64,000 nucleotides of DNA from Magnolia sinica (Eukaryota > Streptophyta > Magnoliopsida > Magnoliales > Magnoliaceae): NCBI RefSeq assembly GCF_029962835.1, contig NC_080583.1, forward strand, positions 52,865,658-52,929,657, given 5' to 3'. Of this stretch, positions 1 through 12,509 are shown in pieces. A program made the translations under genes and the position numbers. Position 1 is the stretch's first letter; each line of letters opens with the position of its first letter. The notes under the pieces are model-generated. The model made no database searches and was not told the DNA's origin. It saw only the letters and a program-made list of their open reading frames with translations.

Positions 1-302
1 ATGCATCTGAAACTTGTTCTGATCCCTCATCCATGTGGGACACACATAATGGATGGGCTGGATTTGTGAACAATATCTCGGTGGGCCCAAAAAATGATTA
101 TGAATGTTTTAATGGGAGGATAACCCCTCTCAACTTTTGTATGTGGTGTGGCCTACAAAAGTTATAGATTGACTTGATTTTTAAGCTCAAGGCCCACGAT
201 GGAATGGTGCATCTGACTAATGGGGTAGATGTTTGACACGCATCTCAGTGGGGCCCATACAACTTGACCTCATGGGAAGTTCCAATGAGCTTGACTGCAT
301 AG

Positions 303-306
<4 letters not shown>
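1..306. repeat. Arm of palindromic repeat A, cut by the window edge
   Basis: This segment is a diverged reverse complement of 3896-4210 and a direct copy of 4554-4850. It carries the same landmarks in order: a GATGGGCTGGATTTGTGAAC block, a TTTAATGGGAGG block and a terminal GACCTCATGGGAA block. It therefore looks like one arm of a second foldback element whose other arm lies before base 1. No coding sequence is seen. Confidence 0.75.
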
Positions 307-336
<30 letters not shown>

Positions 337-356
337 AGAGAGAGAGAGAAACGCTC
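307..356. repeat. (AT)n(GA)n microsatellite
   Basis: A pure AT run is followed by a GA run. It lies exactly at the boundary between repeat A and foldback element B. The mirror-image (CT)/(TA) tract lies at the other end of B, near 3437-3462, so the microsatellite may be part of the element ends. Confidence 0.85.
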
Positions 357-3300
357 AGCTGTGCACCAATTCAAATGTCATTATATGCGAACCTTGCTAT
401 CAACGGTCAGATAAGGTAGATGGTCTGCATGAAGTCACTCTTATGCACGAGTTTGAAAGTGTTCTCCCTATTCTCTAACTATCTGAAGGGCGCGGTGGAA
501 GTCTTTCACAAGAAATTCTTCCGCAAGGATGCTAGGTGGGTCCCACCAAGATGTAAGTGATAAATCCACACCGTTCATCCATTTTGAAAGGTCATTTTAG
601 GACATGCAACCAAAAAATGAGGTGTATCCAAAACTGAAGTGGTTCGTATGAGAGGAAACAGTGTATATTCAATGACAATCGTTTAAATATTCGTGGTGCA
701 ACAGAAGTTTTAAATCAGGCTAATATTTGTGTTCTCAGTTCACCCCAGTATAAATGACATTGTGAACGGTATGGATGGCATGTAAACATCATTGTTGAAC
801 CCGGGGAGGGTTAAACGGTAGGAATTTCCCTACCCACATCTTCCTTGAGTAAAGCCCACTTGAATCTTGGACCCTGATCAATTTTTCTCTCAAGTATTAG
901 AATGATCTCACAAAACAGATGAATGTGATGGATTTCTCAAAAACATGACTATGGGCCCTACCTAGGTTTTCAGTGTAAGAACTTCCTGCTAAAGACTTTC
1001 GCATGAAAATCCACGTCCCATTCTCTGGATGAACTGGCATCTTAAGTGGATTGGCTACTCCACTGTCAGTGCTTTGTGGACCCCAAACATGATGTATGTG
1101 TCTCATCCATGCCGTCCATACATTTTAAAAATAATTTTATGGTATGAACCCAAAATCGAGGTAGATCAAAATCTCAAGTGGCCCACACAATGTTGATTGA
1201 ACTCTCACCATTAAAAACTTCCTGGGGCTACCAAAGTTTTGAATCAAGCTAATATTTGTTTTTTACCATCATCCATGTCTGTATGACCTAATCTACAGGT
1301 TGGATGTCAAATAAACATTATGGTGGACCAAGGAGATTTTCAATGGTAAACGATCAATCACTACTATTTTCCTATGGTGTGGTCCACCTGAGATTTTGAT
1401 CTACCTCATTTCTGACTTCAATTATTAAAATAATGTGTAAAAATGGATAGACGGTATGGATAAAACACATAGATCATGGTGGGCCCACATAGCACCGACC
1501 ACTTGCCACCTGGCTAGCTACAGCGTCACTACCCAAAGTGCCTCGATTGCGTCCTACCCCGCCGGATGCAAATTTCCTACGAAAGCCTTTTTAGGAAGAT
1601 CCTGCGCAAAATGTTGGGTGGGTCCCACCTAGATGTTTTTGAAAAATTCACCCCGTCCATACGTTTTGCGAGCTCATTTTAGGATGTGAGACCAAAAATT
1701 AAGTGTGTCCAACACTCAATTGGGACCGAGAGGAAACAATAGATATTCAATGAGCACTGTTGAAGCATTCTTATGGCCAGAAATTATTGTATGAGGACAT
1801 TTTTGGCATTTTCACTTCATCCCATTGGGAATGACCTTATAAATGGTTAGGATAGCATATAAACATCAAGGTGGAGCCCATGAAGGTTTCAGTCGTAGGA
1901 ATTTCTTTCTCCAGTTTTCCCTCTCATATGACCTGTACTTCCAGACGCGGATTGCATCCTGACCCCGCCCGTCTCTCGCCACGAACGGGCAGTTCCATGG
2001 GTGGACCCACCATGATGTATAGTTATATCCACACCGTCCATCCCTTTTCTCACATCATTTTAAGGTATGTCCACAAAAATAAGGTAGATCCAAGGACTTA
2101 AGTGGACCACACCAAATAATGAGCTTGATTGCATTTAATGCTTTGAGCAGCATTGAATGCAAGCTGAATTAATGCAACAATCATCTTTGGTGTGGTCCAC
2201 TTGAGTGTTGGATCTACCACATTTTTATACACATACCTTAAAATGATTTGACATAAGGGATGAACCGTTTAGATAAACAGATACATCAAGGTGGGCCCAC
2301 CCACAAAACTTCCCGCTCGTGGCCAGAGACGGGCGGGGGTAGGACGCATTCCATGTACGGAACTTCCTGCGTCCTACCGCGCCCATCTACAGCTAGGAAT
2401 GGGCAGGAGCTTTGAGTGGTCACATGATGTATTGGTTTTATCCACACCGTCCATCCATTTTTTCTTATCATTTCAAGGCATTATCCCAAAACTACGGCAA
2501 ATCAAAATCTCAAGTGGACCACACCACAAGAAGCAACCGTAATAATGATTCTCACTGTTAAAATTTTTTAAGGGCCCACTGTAATGTTTATTTGACATCC
2601 AACCTATAGATTAGGTCATAGAGACATGGATGATGGTAAAAAACAAATATCAGCTTGATCCAAAACTTTGGTAGCCCTAAGAAGTTTTTAATGGTGAGAG
2701 TTCAATCAACACTTTGTGGCCCACTTGAGATTTTGATCTACTTCAGTTTTGGGTTCATACCATAGAATTAATTTTTAAAATGTATGGACAGCATGGATGA
2801 GACACATACATCATGTTTGGGTCCACAAAGCATCGACAAGGGAGTAGCCAATCCGTTTAAGATGCCAGTTCATCGAGAGAATTGGACGCGGATTTTCATG
2901 CAAAAGTCTTTAACACGAAGTTCTTGCACTGGAAACCTAGGTGGGGCCCACCGTCATGTTTTTGAGAAATCCATCACATCCATCCGTTTTGTGAGATCAT
3001 TCTAATACTGGAAAGAAAAATTGATCAGGATCCAAGATTCAAGTGGGCTTTAAAAAAGGAAGATGTGGGTAGGGAATTCTTACTGTTTATACCTCGCTGG
3101 GTTCGATAGTGATGCTTACAGGCCATCATACCGTTCATAACGTCATTCATACTGCAATGAACTGAGAATACAAATATTAGCCTGATTTAAAACTTATGTT
3201 GCACCATGAATATTTAAACGGTGGTCACTGAATATACATTGTTTCCTCTCATACAAACCACTTCGGTTTTGGATACACCTCATTTTTTGTTGCATATCCT

Positions 3301-3447
3301 AAAATGACCACTCAAAACAGATGAACAGTGTGGATTTATCACTAACTTCTTAGTGGGACATACCTAGCATCCCAGCATAAGAACTTTAGCAAGGTACGTA
3401 CGTAATAACGTGCGAACCAGTGCATAGCTGAGCGTTTCTCTCTCTAT
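336..3447. mobile_element. Foldback element B: large imperfect palindrome of about 3.1 kb
   Basis: The left part (about 345-1500) matches the reverse complement of the right part (about 2400-3440) over almost its whole length. Both ends begin with GAAACGCTCAGC next to a GA/TC run. The symmetry centre is near 2147, in a block where TTGATTGCATTTAATGC faces GCATTGAATGCAAGC. An inner palindrome occupies about 1945-2350. The left arm has about 430 extra bases (roughly 1520-1945) that look like a second copy of the 500-840 module. The building blocks are the GTGGGCCCACC / ATCCACACCGTCCATCC repeat words found throughout the window. No transposase is encoded. It could be a non-autonomous DNA transposon with very long inverted repeats; the superfamily is not determinable by eye. 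Confidence 0.8.
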
Positions 3448-4865
<1,418 letters not shown>

Positions 4866-5537
4866 CATATATACAAGGCCTTATTGCAGATCAGGGACCT
4901 TGAAAAAATAAATTTTCAAATTAGAATATTTCCTTCCCTTGAATACAGGCACTTTCCTCAATTGTTGTTTTGTGGCCATTGATTGACTGTTTAGGAACTT
5001 CATCCACGACTGTCAATCTCTTCTGATCAACAGTGAATTGAGGACATAACCCCAGATCCGATAGTTGTAGTTCTGACATATCCGGAACAACTCGTCTCGA
5101 CGTGCCATAGCAAACTTATTTAAATACTTCACACATCAACAATATGAGAAATGACTAACTAATCAACTTGTGATTATGTGATTAAATTATTTCTTAATTT
5201 AATTAAATAATTTCTGAATTTTGTTTACAAAAATGAAACATACACCCCATGCTTTTGATTTTGATTTTTCTTTTTATTTTTTTAAAGGACTCATGCTTTT
5301 GATTTTATTTATTTTTATTAAAGGACCCTGTTTCTCTACTTTTGGTAGTATAGTGCTAAAATGTGCTGTATTGTTACCAAAATGTAGAAAAACGGGTGCA
5401 TCTATGAAATTTTAAGTTTAGAGGAAAAAAATGCATGGTTTCCTAATGTTTTTCCCTCAAATATAATATCCTCATATCTCTTAAGGTTCAAATTTCATTT
5501 CCCGATCTTCACTTTTGAAGTTACATTTATTTAAATT
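4866..5537. other. AT-rich interval, nothing identified
   Basis: AT-rich DNA without recognisable repeat, RNA gene or convincing reading frame. The only open frames are short and low in complexity. Confidence 0.4.
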
Positions 5538-5735
5538 TTGAAAGATGAAATGAAATTTATTAAGGCCAAAGCCAAAAAGGAGCAAGACAGAAACCCAAAA
5601 AACAAAAAAACAAAAAAGCTATACAAACCACCTGACCCAGGAACACTATACAAATCACTCAGCCCTGAACCTAAAAATAAGTATAGAGGAACCCAACAAA
5701 TCCCAACCTCGCACCAGAAGCTGGCGAGAACAAAT
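5538..5735 (-). mobile_element. LINE 3' end fragment
   Basis: Read on the minus strand this is T/G-rich sequence that ends in GGCCTTAATAAATTTCATT followed by an A-rich tail. That is the usual 3' terminus of plant L1-type LINEs. The body is cut off by the start of the Copia LTR at 5736. Only the 3' UTR is present, with no reverse transcriptase. Confidence 0.5.
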
Positions 5736-6025
5736 TGTTGGAATATATACAGAGAGTGGCCCATTTATGACTACAACCTTTGTATTAAAAAGAATAACTT
5801 CTCATATTCCACACCTTTTCATATTTTGAGAGGTGTCTCTCCACATTTCAAGAATGTCTTTTCACATTCTAAGGAGTGACTTTTCCCATTTCGTCAGATT
5901 CATTCCTTTGGTTAAAAATAAAAAACTCTTGGAATTCTGTAATGACATTGAATATTCTGATTAATTAGAGGAGATAAAGATTCATGTAATTACTTGGTTC
6001 CTTTGATGGGTTGGAACTAAATCAT

Positions 6026-6033
6026 CTATAAAT
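6026..6033 (+). promoter_or_regulatory. Putative TATA box of the Copia LTR
   Basis: CTATAAAT lies about 150 bp upstream of the ATG at 6175, and the same box is kept in copy 2 near 8864. Position and composition fit the U3/R border of an LTR. Confidence 0.5.
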
Positions 6034-6174
6034 TCAAGGCTCCTGGTCCCTCTCTCCAACTCAGCATTTGCAGTTGATCTCCCATATCCATTCACGCATC
6101 AAAGAGAGCTGAGGAGAGAGAAGATCAAAGTTAGTCGTTATACCAAGTTGAGAAAACATAAACCATTGAAAGCA

Positions 6175-6223
6175 ATGGCTCATCAACATCAAGTTTCTTC
6201 ATCGTCTAATTCAATAGTGCAAG
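6175..6223 (+). CDS. Putative first gag exon inside the LTR
   Basis: The ATG at 6175 opens a serine-rich 16-codon peptide (MAHQHQVSSSS...) that ends with one extra base at AAG/GT (6223/6224). The gag frame at 12510 begins after TTTCAAGCAG with two bases that complete the split codon. Joining the two would therefore keep the gag frame and skip the primer-binding site and the leader, which have no long frame. This is an inference from sequence only; donor strength is moderate. In copy 2 the same exon carries a TAA near 9057. Confidence 0.35.
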
Positions 6224-6351
6224 GTACACTCTCTAATTTATACAACTCTTTGGTTTTCATTTTGTCAAATGCATCAAGTCAAGATCCTATGGATTTTATG
6301 TTATTGTTAAACCGTATGTAGGTGTTAACATGTATTGGTCCAATGTTAACA

Positions 6352-7282
6352 TGTGGTATCAAATCTTAGGTTCAAACTGATGTATTTGGCAAACAATCTT
6401 TATTAGCTATCCATGTGATGATTTGATTGTCATCTAACATAAGATTGCCTTCTTACATATCAAGTGCATATTTTCTTGAACCATAATGATAGATAGCCAA
6501 TTTTCAAGATTAATGCAATTGTGTGATCTATTGGTAGAATCATGCCCTTTGGGATTCACCAATCAACAACATAAGATATTCAAATAGCTTAAATATGATG
6601 GTTCACCAGTTAATAAGAATCGATGGGCTCACATTCAATGACTAAATCTTGCACTCTTGATATGCATATGCATGTATATGATAGTCATCATATTATCACA
6701 TGGAATCATATTTTTGGCCTTATTCATATTATGATTGTCATCTTATTAGGTCCATCATGTACATTTTTGGCTCACGAGCTAACATGCAGTAGTTTGCTCA
6801 AATCATTGATATTTGGCTAAAACAGATTAAGTGGGCCTTTAATGGCACAACAATCAAACAATCACTTAGGTTTCTCTCAGGCGACTTATGTAGATGCTGT
6901 TGACTCTAATTAGAAATTCATAACTTGGAATAGTTTGGTAGTTACCAAAGTGATCCAACTAGAAAGATTTATAGATATCCAATTGGAATTATTGATCTTT
7001 GAAATCATAATTTCAAAAATAATAACATCGTAATCGCGGTTTTGCTATTTAGATATCATGGATCGGTAGCCCAAAGGTAGGATCATCTTTAAGTAATTGC
7101 AAAACCAGTATAGGGTAATGAAATAAAACATTCTGATTGGATTTGGATTGAAATATCCAAAGGTATAAACCCATCTCCATTATAGCATGATTGATTAGTT
7201 AGCCCTATGGGTGATGTTGCTCATCCTAGAGTGGACCAATAGCAAGTTGTAGTCTCAACTCAAATGAGAGATTATAAAGATG
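6352..7282 (+). mobile_element. Copia primer-binding site and leader, copy 1
   Basis: TGGTATCAAATC at 6354 resembles the plant tRNA-iMet primer site TGGTATCAGAGC. The roughly 930 bp that follow are non-coding and are repeated, at roughly 95 percent identity by eye, at 9190-9707 plus 11991-12382. The copy stops abruptly at 7282, where a family E LTR fragment starts. Confidence 0.7.
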
Positions 7283-8684
7283 CCGCACACCGACGTCGGC
7301 TCGAGCTGAAACTTATGTCTTGGCGATCGCGTCGTCGCCGCTGTTCCAACGCCGTGACTTGCGCACCGAACCGATACCCAGGCAAGAAGATGCCGATCTG
7401 CGTTTATTCGGAAGAAACACCGCGTGTTGCGAATTTCGAGGGAATCTCTACAATTAGTCCCATCAATCAACCATTAAATGCATCCCATACATCAAGTACT
7501 ACACCCATTCCCTCTTTTTCTAAAAGTCCACCTTCTTTCCACCTCACCACTCCTCTTTTCCAAATTTCAACAACAACCATACACCTTTTACAATTTTTCA
7601 ACCCAAACCATCACCCATCACTCCATCACCTTACCTCACCCATCCATATCTTCTCTCTCTCCCTCATTTCTCTAAAAAGAAAAATCTCTCCCAAGCAACT
7701 CAACCCCCCCACACGTCCAAGCTTTCTCTCCCTCTCAAGTGTGGTCCACCTTCCATCTTCCATCTATACCCTCTCATCTCCAATCTCAACCATTCATCTT
7801 TCATCAACCTCCATTAAGGAGCTAAGGAGTCCAAGGGAGCAAGGAAAAAGAAGATAAGGTGGGTGATTTGCCATTATTTTAAACTTTAGGGCCCACTTGT
7901 TGGTGGGACCCATTTGGATGTATGTGATCTAATCAAGAGGGCCCATAGTGGCGGGGTTCCTCTATCTCACCGTATATCTCTCTTTCTATCTCTCTCTTCC
8001 TTTGTGATGGTGTGGATCCCACCAATATGTGTTACATCTACCCGTCCATCTACATTAGACGGTGTGGCCCATCTTATTGTAGGTGATGATCCACACCATC
8101 CACCGTTTAAGTGGGCCAAATGCTTTATATATATAAATATATGTTATATTTTATATAATATATATAATATATATAATATAATATGTATTATATATATAAT
8201 ATAATATAATATATATATTATATGTATAAATGTTGGTGGGCCACATTTGCGTGGGACCCACCAATTGATGTGATTATGTATGCCGTCCAGCGTCCCTGGA
8301 CGCTGGACGTTGGCGAGCAGTGCAGTGAAAATTGGCATGGAGTGTACTAGCGAGCTAGCAAAAGAGAAGTTTTTGGGGTAGGCCATTCAAGTAGGCCCCA
8401 CCTTGATGTATCAGTTAGATCCAAGCTGTCCATCCTCTTCCTCAGATCATTCTAGGCGTTGAACCAGAAAATGAGATTGATTTGGTTTCCTGGTGGGCCA
8501 TGGTATAGGAAACAGTGTTCCTACCTTTGATTTACTCCCTGATGCTCCTGTATATCTGAAAAAGCTCAATATTGGACCCTATGGGTTTGTATCGAGCCAC
8601 AGGGACCAATGGATGGAGTGGATCTTCTTGATACGGGCCCCATCTACTAAAAACCGTACAAAATCATAAAATCAAAAAAAAAAA
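7283..8684 (+). mobile_element. Family E LTR fragment E0
   Basis: It aligns by landmarks with the family E LTR: a GC-rich block with CCGTGACTTGCGC near its start, a pyrimidine-rich stretch, GTGGGACCCA blocks, and an AAACCGT end block that matches 24460-24506. The real LTR ends (TGTAAGG and GTGACA, seen at 42961 and 48566) are absent on both sides. The 197-codon open frame at 7264-7857 is low-complexity pyrimidine-strand sequence and is not considered a gene. Confidence 0.6.
8135..8230. repeat. AT-rich simple repeat
   Basis: Irregular TATAAT and ATATA repeats inside fragment E0. Confidence 0.8.
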
Positions 8685-9189
8685 CATTTTCATATTTTAG
8701 GGGTGTTTCTCTACATTCAAAGGATGACTTTTCACGTTCTAAAGAGTGACTTTTTCGTTTCATCTCTTGGAATTCTGTAATGACATTGAATATTCTGATT
8801 AATTAGAGGAGATAAAGATTCATGTAATTACTTGGTTCCTTTGATGGGTTGGAACTAAATCATCTATAAATTCAAGGCTCCTGGTCCCTCTCTCCAACTC
8901 AGCATTTGCAGTTGATCTCCCATATCCATTCACGCATCAAAGAGAGCTGAGGAGAGAGAAGATCAAAGTTAGTCGTTATACCAAGTTGAGAAAACATAAA
9001 CCATTGAAAGCAATGGCTCATCAACATCAAGTTTCTTCATCGTCTAATTCAATAGTGTAAGGTACACTCAATAATTTGTACAACTCTTTGGTTTTCATTT
9101 TGCCAAATGCATCAAGTCAAGATCCTATGGATTTTATGTTATTGTTAAACCGTTTGTGGATGTTAACATGTATTGGTCCAATGTTAACA
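8685..9189 (+). mobile_element. Copia LTR, copy 2, 5'-truncated
   Basis: This repeats copy 1 from about base 5817 of that copy onward, lacking roughly the first 80 bp and a small internal block. It keeps the TATA box, the ATG (about 9013) and the TTAACA end. The leader peptide frame is stopped by a TAA where copy 1 has CAA. Confidence 0.75.
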
Positions 9190-9707
9190 TGTAGTATCAG
9201 ATCTTAGGTTCAGACTGATGTATTTGGCAAACAATCTTTATTAGCTATTCATGTGATGATTTGATTGTCATCTAACATAAGATTGTCTTCTTACGTATCA
9301 AGTGCATATTTTCTTGAACCATAATGATAGATAGCCAATTTTCAAGATTAATGCAATTGTGTGGTCTATTGGTAGAATCATGCCGTTTGGGATTCACCAA
9401 TCGACAACACAAGATATTCGAATGGCTTAAATATGATAGTTCACCAGTTAATAAGAATCGATGGGCTCACATTCAATGACTTAATCTTGCACTCTCGATA
9501 TGCATATGCATGTATATGATAGTCATCATATTCTCAGATGGAATCATGTTTTTGGCCTTATTCATATTATGATTGTCATCTTATTAGGCCATGATGTTTT
9601 TGGCTCATGAGCCAACATGTAGCAGTTTGCTCAAATCATTGATATTTGGCCAAAACAAATTCAGTGGGCCTTTAATGGCACGACAATCAAACAATCACTT
9701 AGGCCAC
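9190..9707 (+). mobile_element. Copia primer-binding site and leader, copy 2, first part
   Basis: TAGTATCAGATC at 9192 is the decayed primer-binding site. The leader continues to GCCAC at 9703-9707, which is the 5-bp target duplication of the solo LTR that follows. Confidence 0.7.
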
Positions 9708-11985
9708 TGTAACGCCCTGAAATTCGGGGGTCGAGCATAACTCAGCTCTCGAGTTCCAAAACATCACTTATGCAACATATTTAATGATGGATGTATGTTG
9801 TATGTATTAGTGCATAAAACATAGAATAGATTAAGCCAAAGCACAGATATAATTCAGGGATAAGTGAAGAAAGCAAGCGGAAGACTTATAGAAATATATG
9901 TGTACAAGTGCAAATCCCTGAAGTACATATACAAACCAGGTCGTAATGAAAGTGTTACTATCAAAATTACAAGTATTAGATTACATCATTTAGTTTTCCA
10001 AAAGAAATCCCAGCATCCCACGCATCAGAACAAGGCTCGCTAGAACCCGTCTGAAAACTGCATATAAGAGAAAGCAGCCTCATCATCATCCATCTCCCGC
10101 TCTGCCTCAGAAGTCGCATCAACATCTGTAACATCAGAACCTAAGACAAAGTCTGGTGGTGTTTAACACCGCCCCAGAACGTGGGAGTGAGTGATCAACT
10201 CAGTGGAACAATAAGGCACTGGTTAACATGTTATCAGTTCAATCAAGCAGTAATGATAAAGCAGAACAATTAAACAAGTCCTAAGTACTCTTGTTAATGC
10301 AAGGATATATGCAAAATGATGCGTGCCCTCATGCGTACACCCTTAGCGTCTTCATCTTACGTTACGCATGACACCACCTCAAAGTGCGCCACGTCTACAA
10401 AGCACATGCAAATGCGGTGCATGAATATGATTACCAAGTTGTTATTAGTCCTTTTCATACAGCAGGATTGGGAAGCTAAGATACCTTCCTCATATCACCA
10501 TCCAAACGGTGATCCATTTTAGGGTTGTCAATCCTAGGCATCTCATATGATCATATAATTTCAGGTCGTTGCAAAGGGCTCGTCACCAATCAATGCACGC
10601 CTATCATACCTTCGTTACTACACCAAGGCTCGTCACCTCAATGCGGTATCCAGGCATGCTCGAGGTCACTACAAAAGGCTCGTCACCAATCAATGTAGGC
10701 CGACAGCACGAATATAGTGTCCCATACCACCATAATCGGCTCACGAGTTTAGTTGCTCACTAGTCACTATGGGGAGGCTCGTCACCCCAGCGTAGGCCGA
10801 CAGCTCGACCACGGTGTCCCATACCACCATGTCCGGCTCATGAGTCTTAGCGGATCAAGGTACCATGGTTAATAGGATTTTATTGGTAAGTTATGGTTTT
10901 CAAGTCCACACCTTAAGCCAGAAAAGAACACCGAATTGATTTCAGACGAGTTATCTTCGTCAACGGCGATAGAATAACCTAAGGCAAAAATAGAAATGAG
11001 ATACAACAACACCAAGACTATTCTAAACTTTAACACAGATTAGGGTTAGGTTAACTTACCCAAAGATGATCTCAGAATTGTCAGAATAACGATTCAAAGT
11101 GAAGGTTCAAGGATGTAGAAGAACAGGAAAGAATCTAAGATGATTCACCAACTTATCTCTCACTTTCTCTCTCTTTTCCTTTCTCTTTCTAAGCTAGGGT
11201 TAGAGAAAATTCGTATGGAAAGGAGAGCTAGGGTTTCAAGGTCTATAAATAGGCCTATTATTGATGAAAATAACCCCAGGGCCAAGGTATACTTAGGGTA
11301 TAACCAAAACTGGCATCTCACGATCCAACGAAGCACTTCCGGTGGGCCTATAACCACGAAAAGTCGGACTTAAGCTCACTGACCATGGATCTAGGTCGAG
11401 CTGAGTTTTTGTACCAACCAGATCTTCAGATCAGCCGTGGCGGACCACACTCAAATCAACGGTCAAAGAATCTCGATCAGGTCCACAAGCACAAGGACAT
11501 GCCTGGGCTACCTTCCCTGATCAGATGATGAAATTGGGTCAGAATCCAACGGTCAGATAGCTTAAAATCATCGCGCAAGCAACACGACTCAGATTTCATA
11601 AAAGCTTAATAAATTTCCAACCGTTCTCACACTCTTCACTCCGAACTCAATCAAATCGACCCAGAACATCACATGGACTTGATTTTCGAGATGATGGTCA
11701 AGCCCAACATGGTGACCGCAACAGCCTAAGATCATCGCTATCGGACTTTCGACGCACGGTCCAGGTCCGATCCAGAACTTCCAAAAATTCCCAAGAACAA
11801 CTGGATTTAGCGATGGATCCCAGATTTCAGAGTAACATAGCGCTAACTAATCTACAAGTTTTGAGTCATGCAGATACAATTTAAAGTGATTGATGCAGAT
11901 TTCACAAGCAATCGAGTATAGCGCTAATTACCCCAAAAATAACTACTTAAGGAAAGATTAGCACAAAATTTCCAAGGTCATTACA
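9708..11985 (-). mobile_element. Solo LTR D1 (Gypsy-type, family D)
   Basis: On the plus strand it starts TGTAACGCCC and ends GGTCATTACA, giving TG...CA ends, and it is flanked by GCCAC on both sides (9703-9707 and 11986-11990). It is the reverse complement of the family D LTR at 20094-23173 but 0.8 kb shorter. The missing part corresponds to about 21165-21995. At the deletion junction (10890-10904) the 15-mer GTTATGGTTTTCAAG is inverted relative to copy D2. A TATTTATA box lies near 11243-11250 on the minus strand. There is one LTR only and no internal region, so this is a solo LTR left by LTR-LTR recombination. Confidence 0.85.
10040..10159 (-). CDS. Acidic reading frame at the 3' end of LTR D1
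   Basis: The frame reads as an acidic peptide containing REMDDDEAAFSYMQ and ends at TAG (10042-10040). The same peptide, with mostly synonymous or conservative changes, is at the same place in LTR D2 (22734-22901). A related one (DDEEFSYMQ) is in LTR C1. No start codon is obvious, so if it is translated it would be the end of a longer or spliced frame. Function unknown. Confidence 0.4.
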   Translation of the reverse strand, partial: PPDFVLGSDVTDVDATSEAEREMDDDEAAFSYMQFSDGF

Positions 11986-11990
11986 GCCAC

Positions 11991-12509
11991 TTATGTAGAT
12001 GTTGTTGACTCTAATTAAAAATCCATAACTTGGAATAGTTTGGTAGTCACCAAAGTGATCCAACTAGAAAGATTTATAGATATCTAATTGGAATTATTGA
12101 TCTTTGGAATCATAATTTCAAGAATAATAGCATCACAATCGCGGTTTTGCTATTTGGATATCATGAATTGGTGGCCCAAAGGTACGATCATCTTTAAGTA
12201 ATTGTAAAACTGGTATAGGGTAATGAAATAAATCATTCTGATTAGGTTTGGGTTGGAATATCCAAAGGTTTACCCATCTCCATTGTAACATGATTGATTA
12301 GTTAGCCCTATAGGTGATGTTGCTCATCCTAGAGAGTGAACCAATAGCAAGTTGTAGTCTCAACCTAAATGAGGGATTATAATGATGCAGTGAGTCGCTC
12401 TTCAAAGTAAGTTTACAAACGCTTTTTTAGAATTACTCTGAATTACTGAATCAGCGTGAATCTCAAAGCATTTTAAGTAACAAGTGAGCTTGTTAATCTT
12501 TTCAAGCAG
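11991..12509 (+). mobile_element. Copia leader, copy 2, second part
   Basis: This continues the leader after the D1 solo LTR. It matches copy 1 up to about 12382 and then runs on into DNA absent from copy 1. It ends with a pyrimidine-rich stretch and TTCAAGCAG (acceptor-like) at 12509, directly before the gag frame. Confidence 0.65.

Larger units (their letters stand above)
5736..6351 (+). mobile_element. Copia LTR, copy 1
   Basis: It begins with TGTTGGAATATATAC, the typical Copia LTR start, and ends with TTAACA just before a tRNA-Met-type primer-binding site. That gives a TG...CA unit of 616 bp. A CTATAAAT box lies at 6026-6033, and the sequence is repeated at 8685-9189. An ATG at 6175 opens a 16-codon frame that reaches the GT at 6224. 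No partner 3' LTR is present downstream of the leader; the copy is cut at 7282 by a family E fragment. Confidence 0.75.

Noticed and set aside
5538..5879. 113-codon lysine-rich frame
   Set aside because: It spans the border between a LINE 3' end and a Copia LTR, so it is not a gene.
7264..7857. 197-codon open frame
   Set aside because: Low-complexity Ser/Thr/Pro/His-rich translation of a pyrimidine-rich strand inside LTR fragment E0, with no domain; the homologous region in E1 and E2 does not keep the frame.
9708..11985. Interpretation of D1/D2 as DNA transposons because their ends TGTAACG/CGTTACA look like inverted repeats
   Set aside because: The 5-bp target duplications, TG...CA ends, TATA boxes and length of 2-3 kb fit solo LTRs better.
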